DNA of 64,000 nucleotides from Streptomyces galbus (GCF_005280195.1 NZ_SZPR01000031.1:97080-161079); one strand, 5' to 3'; counted from the first letter of the stretch, positions 35,031 through 43,754 are shown. Numbers and translations are program-made. The notes: a model not told the origin generated them from the sequence alone.

Positions 35031-36652
35031 GTCAGGGCCCCGATGGCCATGGGCACGCCGCGGGGCACCCCGGTGCGCAGTTGCAGGGCGAGCGCCACGT
35101 CCGTCGCGTCCGGCCGGTCGTGTCCGACCAGGTCGGCGACGGTCCAGGCGACGCGCAGGACCCGGTCGAGCCCCCGGGCGGTGAGCACGCCCCGCTCCAG
35201 GTTCCGCTCGGCCTCGTCCATCGCGCCCCGCGCGGCGTGCCAGCGGGTGCGCAGCTCCCGTCCCGGCACCTCGCTGTTGGTGCGCCACGGCGTTCCGGCC
35301 AGGCGGGCCGCGGCCCGTTCCCGCGCCGCCCGGACGCGGGCGGCGACGACCTGCGTGGACTCGCCGCCGGGGCCCCGGTGGGCCAGCTCGGCGCGGCTGA
35401 CCGGGTCCACCTCGACGCGCAGGTCGACGCGGTCGAGCAGGGGCCCGGACAGCCTCGCCTGGTAGCGCCGGATCGCCGACGGCGGGCACTCGCACAGGGA
35501 GTCCCGCTGGGAGAAGCGTCCGCACGGGCAGGGGTTGGCGGCCAGCACCATCAGGAACCGGGCGGGGAAGCGCACCACCCCCGCGCTGCGGGCGATCACC
35601 ACGTGCCCGGACTCCAGGGGCTGGCGGAGGGCGTCCAGGGCCTGGCTGTTGAACTCGGGAGTCTCGTCCAGGAAGAGCACGCCGCGGTGGGCCAGGGAGA
35701 CCGCTCCGGGCCGGGCGATGGCGGGGCCGCCCCCGACGAGTGCCTGCATGGTGGCCGAGTGGTGCGGCGCGCAGTAGGGCGCCACGTCGATGAGCGGCTT
35801 GCCCGGGGGCAGCAGCCCGGCCACCGAGTGCACGGCCGTGACCTCCAGGGACTCTTGGCCGGTCAGGCGGGGCAGGACGGCCGGCAGGCGCTCGGCGAGC
35901 ATGGTCTTGCCGGCGCCGGGCGGGCCCTCCAGGAACAGGTGGTGGCCGCCCGCCGCGGAGACCTCCACCGCTGTCCGTGCCGAGATCTGCCCGACCACGT
36001 CGGACAGGTCGTGGCCCGGGTCGTGCTGGGCAGCGCCCAGGCTGTGCATGCCGGTGGCCGCGCCCGCGCCCGGCACGCGCAGGCCGGCCAGCAGCGGATC
36101 CGGGCGGCCCTGCTCGTCCGGTTGCTCCTCGGGGACGGGTTCGTCCGCGAGGACCGCGACGAGCTGGCGCAGGCTGCGCACCCCGAGCACGGACACCCCG
36201 GGCACCAGCGCGGCCTCGGCGGCCGCGCACTCGGGCACCACGACCTGTTCGTACCCCGCCTCGGCGGCCGCGAGGACCGCGGGCAGGATGCCCCGCACCG
36301 GGCGCACCCGGCCGTCGAGCCCCAGCTCGCCGATCATGACGATGTCGGCGAGCACCCGGGGGTCGATCCGCTCGGCGGCCCCGAGCACCGCGCAGGCCAC
36401 CGCCAGGTCGAAGCCGCTGCCGGCCTTGGGGACCGAGGCGGGGCTGAGTCCGACGGTGAGCTTCTTCTGGGGCCATTCCCCGCCCGAGTTCACCACCGCC
36501 GCCCGGACCCGGTCGCGGCTCTCCGTCAGGCTCTTGTCCGGGAGGCCGACCAGGGTGAAGGCCGCCACTCCCGGCTCCAGGTCGGCCTGGACCTCGACGA
36601 CCACGCCCTCCACGCCCACCAGGGCCACCGCACACGTGCGTGCGAACCCCAT
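35027..36652 (-). CDS. comM: YifB/ComM-family Mg-chelatase-like AAA+ ATPase
   Basis: 541 residues. An N-terminal Lon-protease-like fold (about 1-170) has PASVPKAGSGFDLAVA. The AAA+ module starts with Walker A EGPPGAGKTMLAERLP near 243, Walker B GVLFLDE near 325 and NPCPCG with further Cys near 370. ComM is a branch-migration helicase for recombination of single-stranded DNA. It is between yraN (1 bp gap) and dprA (4 bp overlap), forming a yraN-comM-dprA operon of DNA-uptake and recombination type genes. Confidence 0.94.
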   Translation of the reverse strand: MGFARTCAVALVGVEGVVVEVQADLEPGVAAFTLVGLPDKSLTESRDRVRAAVVNSGGEWPQKKLTVGLSPASVPKAGSGFDLAVACAVLGAAERIDPRVLADIVMIGELGLDGRVRPVRGILPAVLAAAEAGYEQVVVPECAAAEAALVPGVSVLGVRSLRQLVAVLADEPVPEEQPDEQGRPDPLLAGLRVPGAGAATGMHSLGAAQHDPGHDLSDVVGQISARTAVEVSAAGGHHLFLEGPPGAGKTMLAERLPAVLPRLTGQESLEVTAVHSVAGLLPPGKPLIDVAPYCAPHHSATMQALVGGGPAIARPGAVSLAHRGVLFLDETPEFNSQALDALRQPLESGHVVIARSAGVVRFPARFLMVLAANPCPCGRFSQRDSLCECPPSAIRRYQARLSGPLLDRVDLRVEVDPVSRAELAHRGPGGESTQVVAARVRAARERAAARLAGTPWRTNSEVPGRELRTRWHAARGAMDEAERNLERGVLTARGLDRVLRVAWTVADLVGHDRPDATDVALALQLRTGVPRGVPMAIGALT

Positions 36653-36653
36653 G

Positions 36654-37016
36654 TCAGGCCACCCCCCGCACGTGCTCGACGACGGGCGCGCCCCGGTCCG
36701 GCAGGACGACGCCGACCAGGTCGATGCGGACGCCGCCCGGCGGGGCGCCGCCGTGGGCGTGGATCCAGCCCTCGGCCAGGCCCCGCAGGCGCGCGGCCTT
36801 CTCGGGGGTCACCGCGGCCATCGGGTGTTCGTAGGCGCCGCTCCTGCGGGTCTTGACCTCGCAGACCACCAGCACGTCGCCGTCCCGGGCGACGATGTCG
36901 ATCTCCCCGGTCCTGCCCCAGCGCCAGTTGCGCTCCAGGACCGTCATCCCGGCCTCCGCCAGCCGTCGTGCGGCCAGCGTCTCGCCGTACCTGCCGAGTG
37001 CACTGCGTGCGTTCAT
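36654..37016 (-). CDS. yraN: YraN/UPF0102-family nuclease-like protein
   Basis: 120 residues from ATG 37016 with GGAGGTGG upstream; an upstream in-frame ATG at 37046 is less likely. The restriction endonuclease-like core is WGRTGEIDIVARDGD near 33-47 (Glu/Asp) and CEVKTRR near 52-58 (E-x-K). This is the conserved PD-(D/E)xK arrangement of the family. Clustered with comM and dprA. Substrate unproven. Confidence 0.92.
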   Translation of the reverse strand: MNARSALGRYGETLAARRLAEAGMTVLERNWRWGRTGEIDIVARDGDVLVVCEVKTRRSGAYEHPMAAVTPEKAARLRGLAEGWIHAHGGAPPGGVRIDLVGVVLPDRGAPVVEHVRGVA

Positions 37017-37090
37017 GTCGGCACCACCTCCGGTGCCCACCGTCACGCACGGCGCCCCACGAAGTTGATCTGCGGGGACTACTCAGCGGT

Positions 37091-37099
37091 TGTGGACAA
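37091..37099 (-). other. Perfect Streptomyces-type DnaA box
   Basis: TGTGGACAA on the plus strand reads TTGTCCACA on the minus strand, the preferred Streptomyces DnaA box. It lies 6 bp beyond the stop-codon end of the DUF2469 gene, between it and yraN. No oriC-like cluster surrounds it. Confidence 0.5.
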
Positions 37100-37104
37100 C
37101 CCCG

Positions 37105-37413
37105 TCACCCGCCCGGGAGCTCCAGGTCGCTCTTGTTGAGCTCCTCAATGTTCACGTCCTTGAACGTGAGCACCCGCACCTGCTTCACGAACCGGGCCGG
37201 CCGGTACATGTCCCAGACCCACGCGTCCGCCATGGAGACCTCGAAGAACACCTCACCCTGGACCGAGTGCACCTGCATCTCGTAGTCGTTGGTCAGGTAG
37301 AAACGCCGCTCGGTCTCGATCACGTATTTGAACAGACCGACGACATCGCGGTACTCCCGGTAGAGCTTCAGCTCCATCTCGGTCTCGTACTTCTCGAGGT
37401 CCTCGGCGCTCAT
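37105..37413 (-). CDS. DUF2469-family protein
   Basis: 102 residues, highly charged and Tyr-rich (ETEMELKLYREYRDVVGLFK near 10-29). It has no signal or membrane segment. It belongs to a short family strictly conserved across actinobacteria next to yraN and the signal peptidase cluster; no function is known to me. Start ATG 37413 is followed by the AEDLEKYE opening common to the family. Its almost invariant length suggests an essential or structural role. Confidence 0.88.
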   Translation of the reverse strand: MSAEDLEKYETEMELKLYREYRDVVGLFKYVIETERRFYLTNDYEMQVHSVQGEVFFEVSMADAWVWDMYRPARFVKQVRVLTFKDVNIEELNKSDLELPGG

Positions 37414-37469
37414 GGCATGTTCCCCTTCAGCCGTGCGATCCCCCCATTGTGCGCCAGTACCGCGGACCC

Positions 37470-38039
37470 CTAGACGATTTCCGTGTCGAGGGTCACCGGC
37501 GCGGCCGGGGGACCTTCGTCGAGCAGCCTGCGCAACAGCTCGGCGAGTCTGGTCGGATACACCGTCTCATGCGTCCGGGTCAGTTCCGCACAGGTCCACC
37601 ACCTCGCTCCGGCGACGCTGCGCCGTTCCAGTTCCGTCAGGGCCTGGGCACGGGTCGCCGTGGTCGTCGTACGGGCCAGGAAGTACCACTCGTCCTGGTC
37701 CCAGCGGCGGCCCGCGAACGGGAACGAGCACCGGCGCCGCCACAGCACCGGGCCGAGCTCGGCGTCGGTGATGCCCGTCTCCTCGGCGAGTTCCCGCACC
37801 GCGGCCGCCTCACGGGTCTCGTCGCCCTCGACGCCGCCGCCGGGCGTGAACCACCAGTCGTCGGCCGGGTCGTCCGGCTCGTGCCCGTGCAGCAGCAGGA
37901 TGCGGTCGTCGGGGTCCAGCAGGACCACCCGGGCGACCCGGCGCAGCCCGCCGGCGCAGCCGTCCTCGGCGACGCCGTCACCAGCACCGACACTCGCACC
38001 CGCGCCCATGCCGGCGCCCGCGGACGTCTCAGCGGGCAC
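37470..38039 (-). CDS. Nudix hydrolase
   Basis: 189 residues from GTG 38039, overlapping the sipZ stop by 11 bp. The Nudix box runs from GVEGDETREA through REAAAVRELAEETGI (about residues 70-92), with the Mg-binding REL.EE.G pattern intact. An N-terminal Ala/Gly-rich stretch of 30 residues has no evident function. Hydrolyses a nucleoside diphosphate linked to another moiety; the substrate is not visible. Likely co-transcribed with the signal peptidase genes. Confidence 0.9.
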   Translation of the reverse strand: MPAETSAGAGMGAGASVGAGDGVAEDGCAGGLRRVARVVLLDPDDRILLLHGHEPDDPADDWWFTPGGGVEGDETREAAAVRELAEETGITDAELGPVLWRRRCSFPFAGRRWDQDEWYFLARTTTTATRAQALTELERRSVAGARWWTCAELTRTHETVYPTRLAELLRRLLDEGPPAAPVTLDTEIV

Positions 38040-38811
38040 CGGCCGCTCCCGTCGCCGGTCGCGGCCCGCGGCGGCCGGACGCCCGCTTGGCGATCGGGCC
38101 GTACGCGCCGCCGCCGAGGACCAGGACCGCGCCGACGACGATCAGCGTGAGGATCAGGCGCAGTGGCCCAGGCTGCGAGAGGGCGCCCAGGGCCTGGAAG
38201 CCGGTGGGGCGCTTGAGCATGCCGTCCATGGGATAGACGACGGCGTCCACGCGGGCGCTGACCGCGCTGCGGGCGACCGTGCCCTGGGCGGCGTCGGACA
38301 GGTGGGCGGTGGAGTCCAGGGAACCCTGGCGCTCGTCGCCGAGCAGGAACAGGCGGCCCTCGGGGACCTTCACGGTGGGGAAGTCGGTGATCTCGGCGAG
38401 GCTGCCCTCGGGCAGGTAGGGCTCGTCGATCTGCCTGCCGTTGACGGTCAGCTTGCCGTTCGTGCAGCACGCGACGGTGTCACCGCCGACGGCGACGACC
38501 CGCTTGACCACGTCGGCGTTGGTGACCCAGCTCTTGTCGTGGAAGACCACCACGTCACCGCGGCGCACCTCGCCGCCGTCGATCCGCTGGGCCAGGACCC
38601 GGGCCCCGGCGTCGATGGTCGGGGACATCGAGCTGGTGGGCACGGTGTACGGCCGGTAGACCACCGCTCCCCAGGCGAAGCCGCCGAGGAACAGCACCAG
38701 ACCCAGCGCGATGGCCAGCCCGGACAGGCGCTGTCCGGTCCGGCCGCCCACCGGGCCCGCCGTGGTGCCGCCGCCGTGCGGGGCCGTTCGTGTCGTGCTC
38801 TCGCCACCCAT
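38029..38811 (-). CDS. sipZ: Type I signal peptidase SipZ
   Basis: 260 residues. Cleaves signal peptides outside the membrane. N-terminal anchor about 30-50, then the catalytic Ser region TVPTSSMSPTI near 57-66 and the Lys region VVKRVVAVGGD near 101-111. Box E-like GDERQGSLDS is near 157. A second C-terminal membrane segment (about 219-240) precedes a basic tail. Last of four tandem peptidases and closest to the Nudix gene. Confidence 0.92.
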   Translation of the reverse strand: MGGESTTRTAPHGGGTTAGPVGGRTGQRLSGLAIALGLVLFLGGFAWGAVVYRPYTVPTSSMSPTIDAGARVLAQRIDGGEVRRGDVVVFHDKSWVTNADVVKRVVAVGGDTVACCTNGKLTVNGRQIDEPYLPEGSLAEITDFPTVKVPEGRLFLLGDERQGSLDSTAHLSDAAQGTVARSAVSARVDAVVYPMDGMLKRPTGFQALGALSQPGPLRLILTLIVVGAVLVLGGGAYGPIAKRASGRRGPRPATGAAGAR

Positions 38812-38919
38812 GGGTCCGCACCCTACCCGGCGGTACCGAACGGGGTCAGCCCCTCATCGGCCGCCGGGTTCCCAAGCTTGGGAAAGGGTGTGCCGGGGCG
38901 CTGAGGTGCGGGCCGGCGT

Positions 38920-39948
38920 CTAGCGGGGCGAGGACGAGGCGGTCGGTGCGGCCGTCGCCGCCGCGGTGGCCCGCCGACGGCGCCACAGGGCGAGCGGTAC
39001 GACGCCGACGAGCGCGAGGCCCTCCGGCGCGACGGTGACGGCGGCCGAGCGGGCGCTGAGGCTGGGCTGGTCGAAGGTGTCCGGCACCGGCAGGGTGCCC
39101 CAGCGGTTGATCGGCCAGGCCTTGACGACGGCGCGGCCCACGACGTCGTCGACCGGGACCATGCCGTGGTGGCGGTCGGACTGGTTGTAGCGCGAGTCCC
39201 GGGAGTTCTGGCGGTGGTCGCCCATCACCCAGACGTAGCCCTTGGGGACCTTCACGGTGAACTGGCCGCCCTGGTCGTCCTGGCTGCACGGGGTGTTGCC
39301 CGGGTACACGTACGGCTCGTTCAGCGCCTTGCCGTTGACGGTGAGCGGGCCGGTGCCGCTGCACGCGACGGTGTCGCCGCCGACGCCGATGACCCGCTTG
39401 ATCAGGTCCTTCTCCTCGGCGGACGGCATCAGGCCGATCCAGCTCAGGAAGGTCTGCAGGGCGTTCGGCTCGGGCGTGGGCTCGCCCGCGAGCCAGTTGT
39501 CCGGGTCGTGGAAGACGATGACCTCGCCGCGCTCGGGCTCGGAGCCGAACCACGGGGTCAGCTTGTCGACGAGGACGCGGTCGCCGCGCTGGAGGGTGTT
39601 CTGCATCGAGTCGGACGGGATGGAGAACGCCTGCACCAGGAACGTCTTGATCAGCAGCGCCAGGACCAGCGCGATGCCGATCAGGATCGGCAGTTCCTTC
39701 CAGAAGGACCGCGGCTTCTTGGGCTGCTTCGGCGGGGCTCCGTCGGAGCTGCCGGAACCGTCGGTGCCGTCCGCACCCTGTCCGCCGCCGGCCCCGGCCT
39801 GCCCGCCGGGTGTTCCGTCCTCGGCTGCCCCGGGGTCATTCCCTGAGGTCACGGCGCCGTCCGCGGCCCGGTCGGCCGCTTCCACGGGGCGTCCGCGGTG
39901 CTCCTCGCCGTCGTGTCCGGACCGTGCGCCAACCGCCACATCCCCCAC
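38920..39948 (-). CDS. sipY: Type I signal peptidase SipY
   Basis: 342 residues from GTG 39948, supported by GAGGAG 5 bases upstream. It starts with a hydrophilic Gly/Asp/Glu-rich extension of about 80 residues, then a membrane anchor (about 87-107), catalytic IPSDSMQNTL, LIKRVIGVGGD with the base Lys, and box E MGDHRQNSRDSR. A second hydrophobic segment lies near 310-325, followed by RRRR. This start makes it overlap sipX by 113 bp; a later GTG at 39852 would leave 17 bp of overlap. Confidence 0.9.
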   Translation of the reverse strand: MGDVAVGARSGHDGEEHRGRPVEAADRAADGAVTSGNDPGAAEDGTPGGQAGAGGGQGADGTDGSGSSDGAPPKQPKKPRSFWKELPILIGIALVLALLIKTFLVQAFSIPSDSMQNTLQRGDRVLVDKLTPWFGSEPERGEVIVFHDPDNWLAGEPTPEPNALQTFLSWIGLMPSAEEKDLIKRVIGVGGDTVACSGTGPLTVNGKALNEPYVYPGNTPCSQDDQGGQFTVKVPKGYVWVMGDHRQNSRDSRYNQSDRHHGMVPVDDVVGRAVVKAWPINRWGTLPVPDTFDQPSLSARSAAVTVAPEGLALVGVVPLALWRRRRATAAATAAPTASSSPR

Positions 39949-40933
39949 GCCAACTCCTCACTGTGTGCCGCTGCCTGCTCCCTACGCGGCGCAGGCCCAC
40001 CACTCCCATAACGAGCGGGAGTTCCGCAGGGCTCGGGAGTCGGATCGTTCCGTTTCGATCGTCGGGGGCAACCCTATGCGACAGCCGGGGGGCCGAGGCG
40101 GCAGCGGAGGCGGTCGAGTCGGTGACCGAGGAGAAGGTTTGCGGTTCCTTGAGACTGTTCCAGTGGCCGAGCGGCCAGGCGATGACCATGGCGCGGCCCA
40201 CCACCTCGTCCACGGAGACGGTGCCGCCGTAGTCGGTGTCCTGGTGGAAGCGGGAGTCGGCCGAGTTGGCCCGGTGGTCGCCCATCACCCACAACCGGCC
40301 CTGCGGGACGGTGACGTCGAACGGCGTGTTGGACGGGGCGTTGCCCGGGTAGAGGTAGCCCCCCTCGTCCAGGGGAACGCCGTTGACGGTGACCCGCCCC
40401 TGGGTGTCGCAGCACTTGACGTGGTCGCCGCCGACGCCGACGACGCGCTTGATGAGGTCCTTCTCGTTGTCGGACGGCAGCAGCCCGATGAAGGTCAGGC
40501 CCTCCTTGACCTGCTTGACCACCACCGGGTCGTTCTTCTTGGTGGTGCTCTGCTCGTCCTGGAGCCAGCCGCCGGGGTCCTTGAACACCACGACGTCCCC
40601 GCGCTCAGGCTCGGAGCCGAACCACGGGGTGAACTTGTCCACGAGCACCCGGTCGCCGATCCGGATCGTCTGCTCCATCGAGCCGGACGGGATCACGAAC
40701 GCCTGCACCAGGAACGTCTTCAGCACCAGCGCGATCAGGACGGCGACGCCGACCAGCAGCGGGATCTCCCGGACGGCGGAGCGCCTGCGCTTGCGCTTGA
40801 CCTTGCGCTGGAGCTTGCGGCGCTCCGCTCGCGTGCGCCCGCCGGACGGGCCGGAGGCGCGCCGGGAGCCGGTGGGCAGGAGGCTGGCCGCGCCGTCACC
40901 CGGTGTGCCGCGCGGCTTGCCGCGGTTACCCAT
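39836..40933 (-). CDS. sipX: Type I signal peptidase SipX
   Basis: 365 residues from ATG 40933 (GTG 40939 also possible). A basic N-terminal region (about 35-52, RAERRKLQRKVKRKRRR) precedes the membrane anchor. Catalytic IPSGSMEQTI and LIKRVVGVGGD with the Lys follow, and box E is MGDHRANSADSR. The last ~75 residues beyond the catalytic core are Arg/Gly-rich and read through the start of sipY; they have no obvious function. SipX is one of four paralogues with presumably overlapping substrates. Confidence 0.88.
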   Translation of the reverse strand: MGNRGKPRGTPGDGAASLLPTGSRRASGPSGGRTRAERRKLQRKVKRKRRRSAVREIPLLVGVAVLIALVLKTFLVQAFVIPSGSMEQTIRIGDRVLVDKFTPWFGSEPERGDVVVFKDPGGWLQDEQSTTKKNDPVVVKQVKEGLTFIGLLPSDNEKDLIKRVVGVGGDHVKCCDTQGRVTVNGVPLDEGGYLYPGNAPSNTPFDVTVPQGRLWVMGDHRANSADSRFHQDTDYGGTVSVDEVVGRAMVIAWPLGHWNSLKEPQTFSSVTDSTASAAASAPRLSHRVAPDDRNGTIRLPSPAELPLVMGVVGLRRVGSRQRHTVRSWRGGCGGWRTVRTRRRGAPRTPRGSGRPGRGRRRDLRE

Positions 40934-41645
40934 GGGCACCGCCCGCCGGTGCCGGTACGCGCGCGTACGCGTCCGGGCGGTGGAGGCGGGTGAGGTGCGC
41001 GGCGGGCCAGACGATCCAGTCGACGCGGCCGACCACGCGGCGGACCGGGATCATGCCGCCGCCCGGCGAGCCGAGGTGGTCGCGGGAGTCGCGGGAGTCG
41101 CTGCGGTGGTCGCCGAGCACGAACAGGGTGCCGTCGGGCACCACGACGTCGAAGGGCACCGTGGACGGACTGTCGCCGGGGTACAGGAACGCCGACTCGT
41201 CGACGGACCGGCCGTTCACCCGGATCCTCCCCTCCTGGTCGCAGCAGACCACGCGGTCTCCCCCCACGCCCGCCACGCGTTTGACGTAGTCGGCGTCACC
41301 GAAGTACCCGGTTCCGTCGAACACGACGACGTCGCCGCGGCGCGGCGCGGCACCGAAACGGTACGCCAACTTATTTACGGCGACGCGGTCCCCGATCCTC
41401 AATCCGTCCTCCATGGATCCGCTGGGGATCTGGAAGGGCTGGACCACGAACGTGGTGAGGAGCAGCAGGAAGGCCAGGCAGATCAGCAGGGTCAGGCTGA
41501 CGCGGCCGCCCGGGAGCCGGCCGGTGATCCGCGCCGCCCACGCAAAGCGCGACCGTCCCTCCGGTCCCTCGCCGCCCGGCGGGTGGCCGGGCGGGGTGGG
41601 GCGGGAGGAGCGGTCGCGCTCCGTCGGCTGTGCTTCGGTGTCCAT
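40926..41645 (-). CDS. sipW: Type I signal peptidase SipW
   Basis: 239 residues. Membrane anchor about 50-68, catalytic QIPSGSMEDGL, Lys region YVKRVAGVGGD near 117-127 and box E LGDHRSDSRDSRD near 178. Unlike SipY and SipZ it has no C-terminal membrane segment. First gene of the sipW-X-Y-Z run, 45 bp after rplS, so the peptidases may be transcribed from the rpsP-rplS promoters as well as their own. Overlaps sipX by 8 bp. Confidence 0.92.
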   Translation of the reverse strand: MDTEAQPTERDRSSRPTPPGHPPGGEGPEGRSRFAWAARITGRLPGGRVSLTLLICLAFLLLLTTFVVQPFQIPSGSMEDGLRIGDRVAVNKLAYRFGAAPRRGDVVVFDGTGYFGDADYVKRVAGVGGDRVVCCDQEGRIRVNGRSVDESAFLYPGDSPSTVPFDVVVPDGTLFVLGDHRSDSRDSRDHLGSPGGGMIPVRRVVGRVDWIVWPAAHLTRLHRPDAYARVPAPAGGAHG

Positions 41646-41690
41646 CGGGGCCAGATGCTATCCGGCCCAGACGGGGACTCCCGAACGCGC

Positions 41691-42041
41691 TCAGTTGTCG
41701 CGCTTCTCCTTGATCTTCGCGGCCTTGCCGCGCAGCTCACGGAGGTAGTACAGCTTGGCGCGGCGCACGTCACCGCGGGTGACCAGCTCGATCTTCTCGA
41801 CGATCGGCGTGTGCACCGGGAAGGTGCGCTCGACGCCGACGGAGAAGGAGACCTTGCGGACCGTGAAGGTCTCGCGCACGCCGGAGCCCTGGCGGCGGAT
41901 CACGACGCCCTTGAACTGCTGCACACGGGAGCGGTTGCCCTCGATGACGCGCACGTGGACGTTGACGGTGTCACCCGGGCGGAACGCCGGGACGTCGCTG
42001 CGCAGCGAGGCGGAGTCGACGGTGTCGAGCAGGTGGGCCAT
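41691..42041 (-). CDS. rplS: 50S ribosomal protein L19
   Basis: 116 residues, full family length, from ATG 42041. The FRPGDTVNVHVRVIEGNRSR and GVVIRRQGSGVRETFTVRK segments are typical, and RRAKLYYLRELRGKAAKIKEK is the family ending. Last ribosomal gene of the rpsP-khpA-rimM-trmD-rplS group, 138 bp downstream of trmD. Confidence 0.97.
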   Translation of the reverse strand: MAHLLDTVDSASLRSDVPAFRPGDTVNVHVRVIEGNRSRVQQFKGVVIRRQGSGVRETFTVRKVSFSVGVERTFPVHTPIVEKIELVTRGDVRRAKLYYLRELRGKAAKIKEKRDN

Positions 42042-42179
42042 GTCGTCTGCTTTCTTCGCTGATGCCACAGGTCATCAACGGAAACTAGGGGTGTTCGGAA
42101 AAAAGGGGGCCGTGAGGTCGGAGCGGGCGTCGTCTCCCCCTGTGGCAGGGGCGCGCGCCGGACCGTGCACAGCAGCGGC

Positions 42180-43013
42180 CTATTCTTCCATGCCCGGGGC
42201 CCGTCGCCAAAATCGACCGTACGGCTCACCTGCGGGATCCGGTTCCCAGCCGAGGATGGACAGCATCTCGCGGTCCTTCTTGTCGAAGGACGCGGGGGCG
42301 CAGCGCTCGATCAGGTCGGGCCGGTGGGCGGTGGTGCGGCGCAGGGCCTCGTCGCGGCGCCAGCGGGCGATCTTCCCGTGGTGCCCGCTGAGCAGGACGT
42401 CCGGGATCTCGCGGCCGCGCCACTCGGGGGGCTTGGTGTAGACGGGGCCCTCGAGGAGGCTGGCCATGGCGCCGGGTGCGAAGGAGTCGTCGCGGTGGGA
42501 CTCGGCGTTGCCGAGGACCCCGGGCAGCAGCCGGGCCACGGCCTCGGTGACGACCAGCACGGCCGCCTCGCCGCCGGCCAGGACGTAGTCGCCGATGGAG
42601 ACCTCGTACACCGGTATCCGCGTCGCGTACTCGTCGATCACGCGCCGGTCGATGCCCTCGTAGCGGGCCGGGGTGAAGACCAGCCAGGGGCGTTCGGACA
42701 GCTCGACGGCGAGGTCCTGGGTGAAGGGGCGGCCGCTCGGGGTCGGCACGATGAGCGCGGGTGCGTGGGCGCCGCGTTCGTAGCCGTCGGCGAGGACCGC
42801 GTCCAGGGCGTCGCCCCAGGGCTCGGTCTTCATGACCATGCCGGGGCCGCCGCCGTAGGGGGTGTCGTCGACGGTGTTGTGCCGGTCGTAGGTCCAGCGC
42901 CGCAGGTCGTGGACGTGGACGTCGAGCTGTCCGCGCGCGCGTGCCTTGCCGACGAGGGAGACGTTCAGGGGGTCGAGGTACTCGGGGAAGATCGTGACGA
43001 CGTCGAGGCGCAT
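42180..43013 (-). CDS. trmD: tRNA (guanine37-N1)-methyltransferase
   Basis: 277 residues. The SPOUT-type trefoil knot is seen in TPYGGGPGMVMKTEP near 50 and YVLAGGEAAVLVV near 145, where SAM binds. Methylates G37 of tRNAs to prevent frameshifting. The ATG shares one base with the rimM stop. The rpsP-rimM-trmD-rplS order is conserved in bacteria, with khpA inserted in actinobacteria. Confidence 0.97.
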   Translation of the reverse strand: MRLDVVTIFPEYLDPLNVSLVGKARARGQLDVHVHDLRRWTYDRHNTVDDTPYGGGPGMVMKTEPWGDALDAVLADGYERGAHAPALIVPTPSGRPFTQDLAVELSERPWLVFTPARYEGIDRRVIDEYATRIPVYEVSIGDYVLAGGEAAVLVVTEAVARLLPGVLGNAESHRDDSFAPGAMASLLEGPVYTKPPEWRGREIPDVLLSGHHGKIARWRRDEALRRTTAHRPDLIERCAPASFDKKDREMLSILGWEPDPAGEPYGRFWRRAPGMEE

Positions 43014-43615
43014 CAGGACGCGTCCCCCGGGGCGCCCTGCGCGCCGTCGCCCGGCAGCTCCTCCGGGCCGTCCTGCGCGTCGTCGCGGGCGGAGGCGATC
43101 TCGGCGCGGTCGTCGATCAGGCCCGGCGGGGGTGCGATGACCGCGCGCTGCTCCTCCAGGTCGATCCCGGTGACGATCTCCTCGACGAAGGGGATCATCA
43201 CCTCGGTGCCGTCGGGCCGCTCCACGATGAACAGGTCCTGGGTGGGCAGGTGGGAGATCTCGGTGATGCGGCCGACCTCGGTGCCGTCCTCGGTGACCAC
43301 GTCGAGGTCGATGAGCTGGTGGTCGTAGTACTCGTCCTCGCCCTCCGGCAGTTCCTCCGGGTCGACCTCGGCGATCAGGAGGGTGTTGCGCAGGGCCTCG
43401 GCCGCGGTGCGGTCCGCGACGCCCTCGAAGCGCAGGAGGAGCCGGCCGCTGTGGACGCGGCCGGAGGCGATGGTGAGCGGACCGGTGGCGGCCGGGTCGG
43501 TGGCCAGGACGGCCCCGGGGGCGAGCCGCAGCTCGGGCTCGTCGGTACGTACCTCGACGGTGACCTCGCCCTTGATGCCGTGGGCGCGGCCGATCCGTGC
43601 GACTACGAGCTGCAC
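43013..43615 (-). CDS. rimM: 16S rRNA processing protein RimM
   Basis: 200 residues from GTG 43615, with AGGAGAA upstream. N-terminal RimM domain opens VARIGRAHGIKGEVTV; the PRC-barrel part holds LIDLDVVTEDGTEVGRITE and IPFVEEIV. The tail after about 165 is acidic and Ala/Gly-rich. Assists maturation of the 30S head with S19. A hairpin at 43691-43729 lies in the 139-bp gap to khpA upstream. Confidence 0.95.
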   Translation of the reverse strand: MQLVVARIGRAHGIKGEVTVEVRTDEPELRLAPGAVLATDPAATGPLTIASGRVHSGRLLLRFEGVADRTAAEALRNTLLIAEVDPEELPEGEDEYYDHQLIDLDVVTEDGTEVGRITEISHLPTQDLFIVERPDGTEVMIPFVEEIVTGIDLEEQRAVIAPPPGLIDDRAEIASARDDAQDGPEELPGDGAQGAPGDAS

Positions 43616-43690
43616 TGTCGGAGTTCTCCTGTCGGAACGGTCGGAACGGTCGCCGCGCGCGGAACAGGAGCCGGCCGGCGGACCATACGC

Positions 43691-43729
43691 CTCGGGCCGG
43701 GGAGGGCACTGAGCCGTCCCCGGCCCGAG
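43691..43729 (-). terminator. Hairpin between khpA and rimM
   Basis: CTCGGGCCGGGGA (43691-43703) and TCCCCGGCCCGAG (43717-43729) are perfect 13-base arms around a 13-base loop. It may separate rpsP-khpA from rimM-trmD, letting the ribosomal protein be made in larger amounts. Confidence 0.75.
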
Positions 43730-43754
43730 CCGGTGGTGCGATGCTGCGAATGCG

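Noticed and set aside
41360..41380. TTA-like trinucleotides inside sipW
   Set aside because: On the coding strand they read TAA/AAT out of frame; there is no TTA codon.
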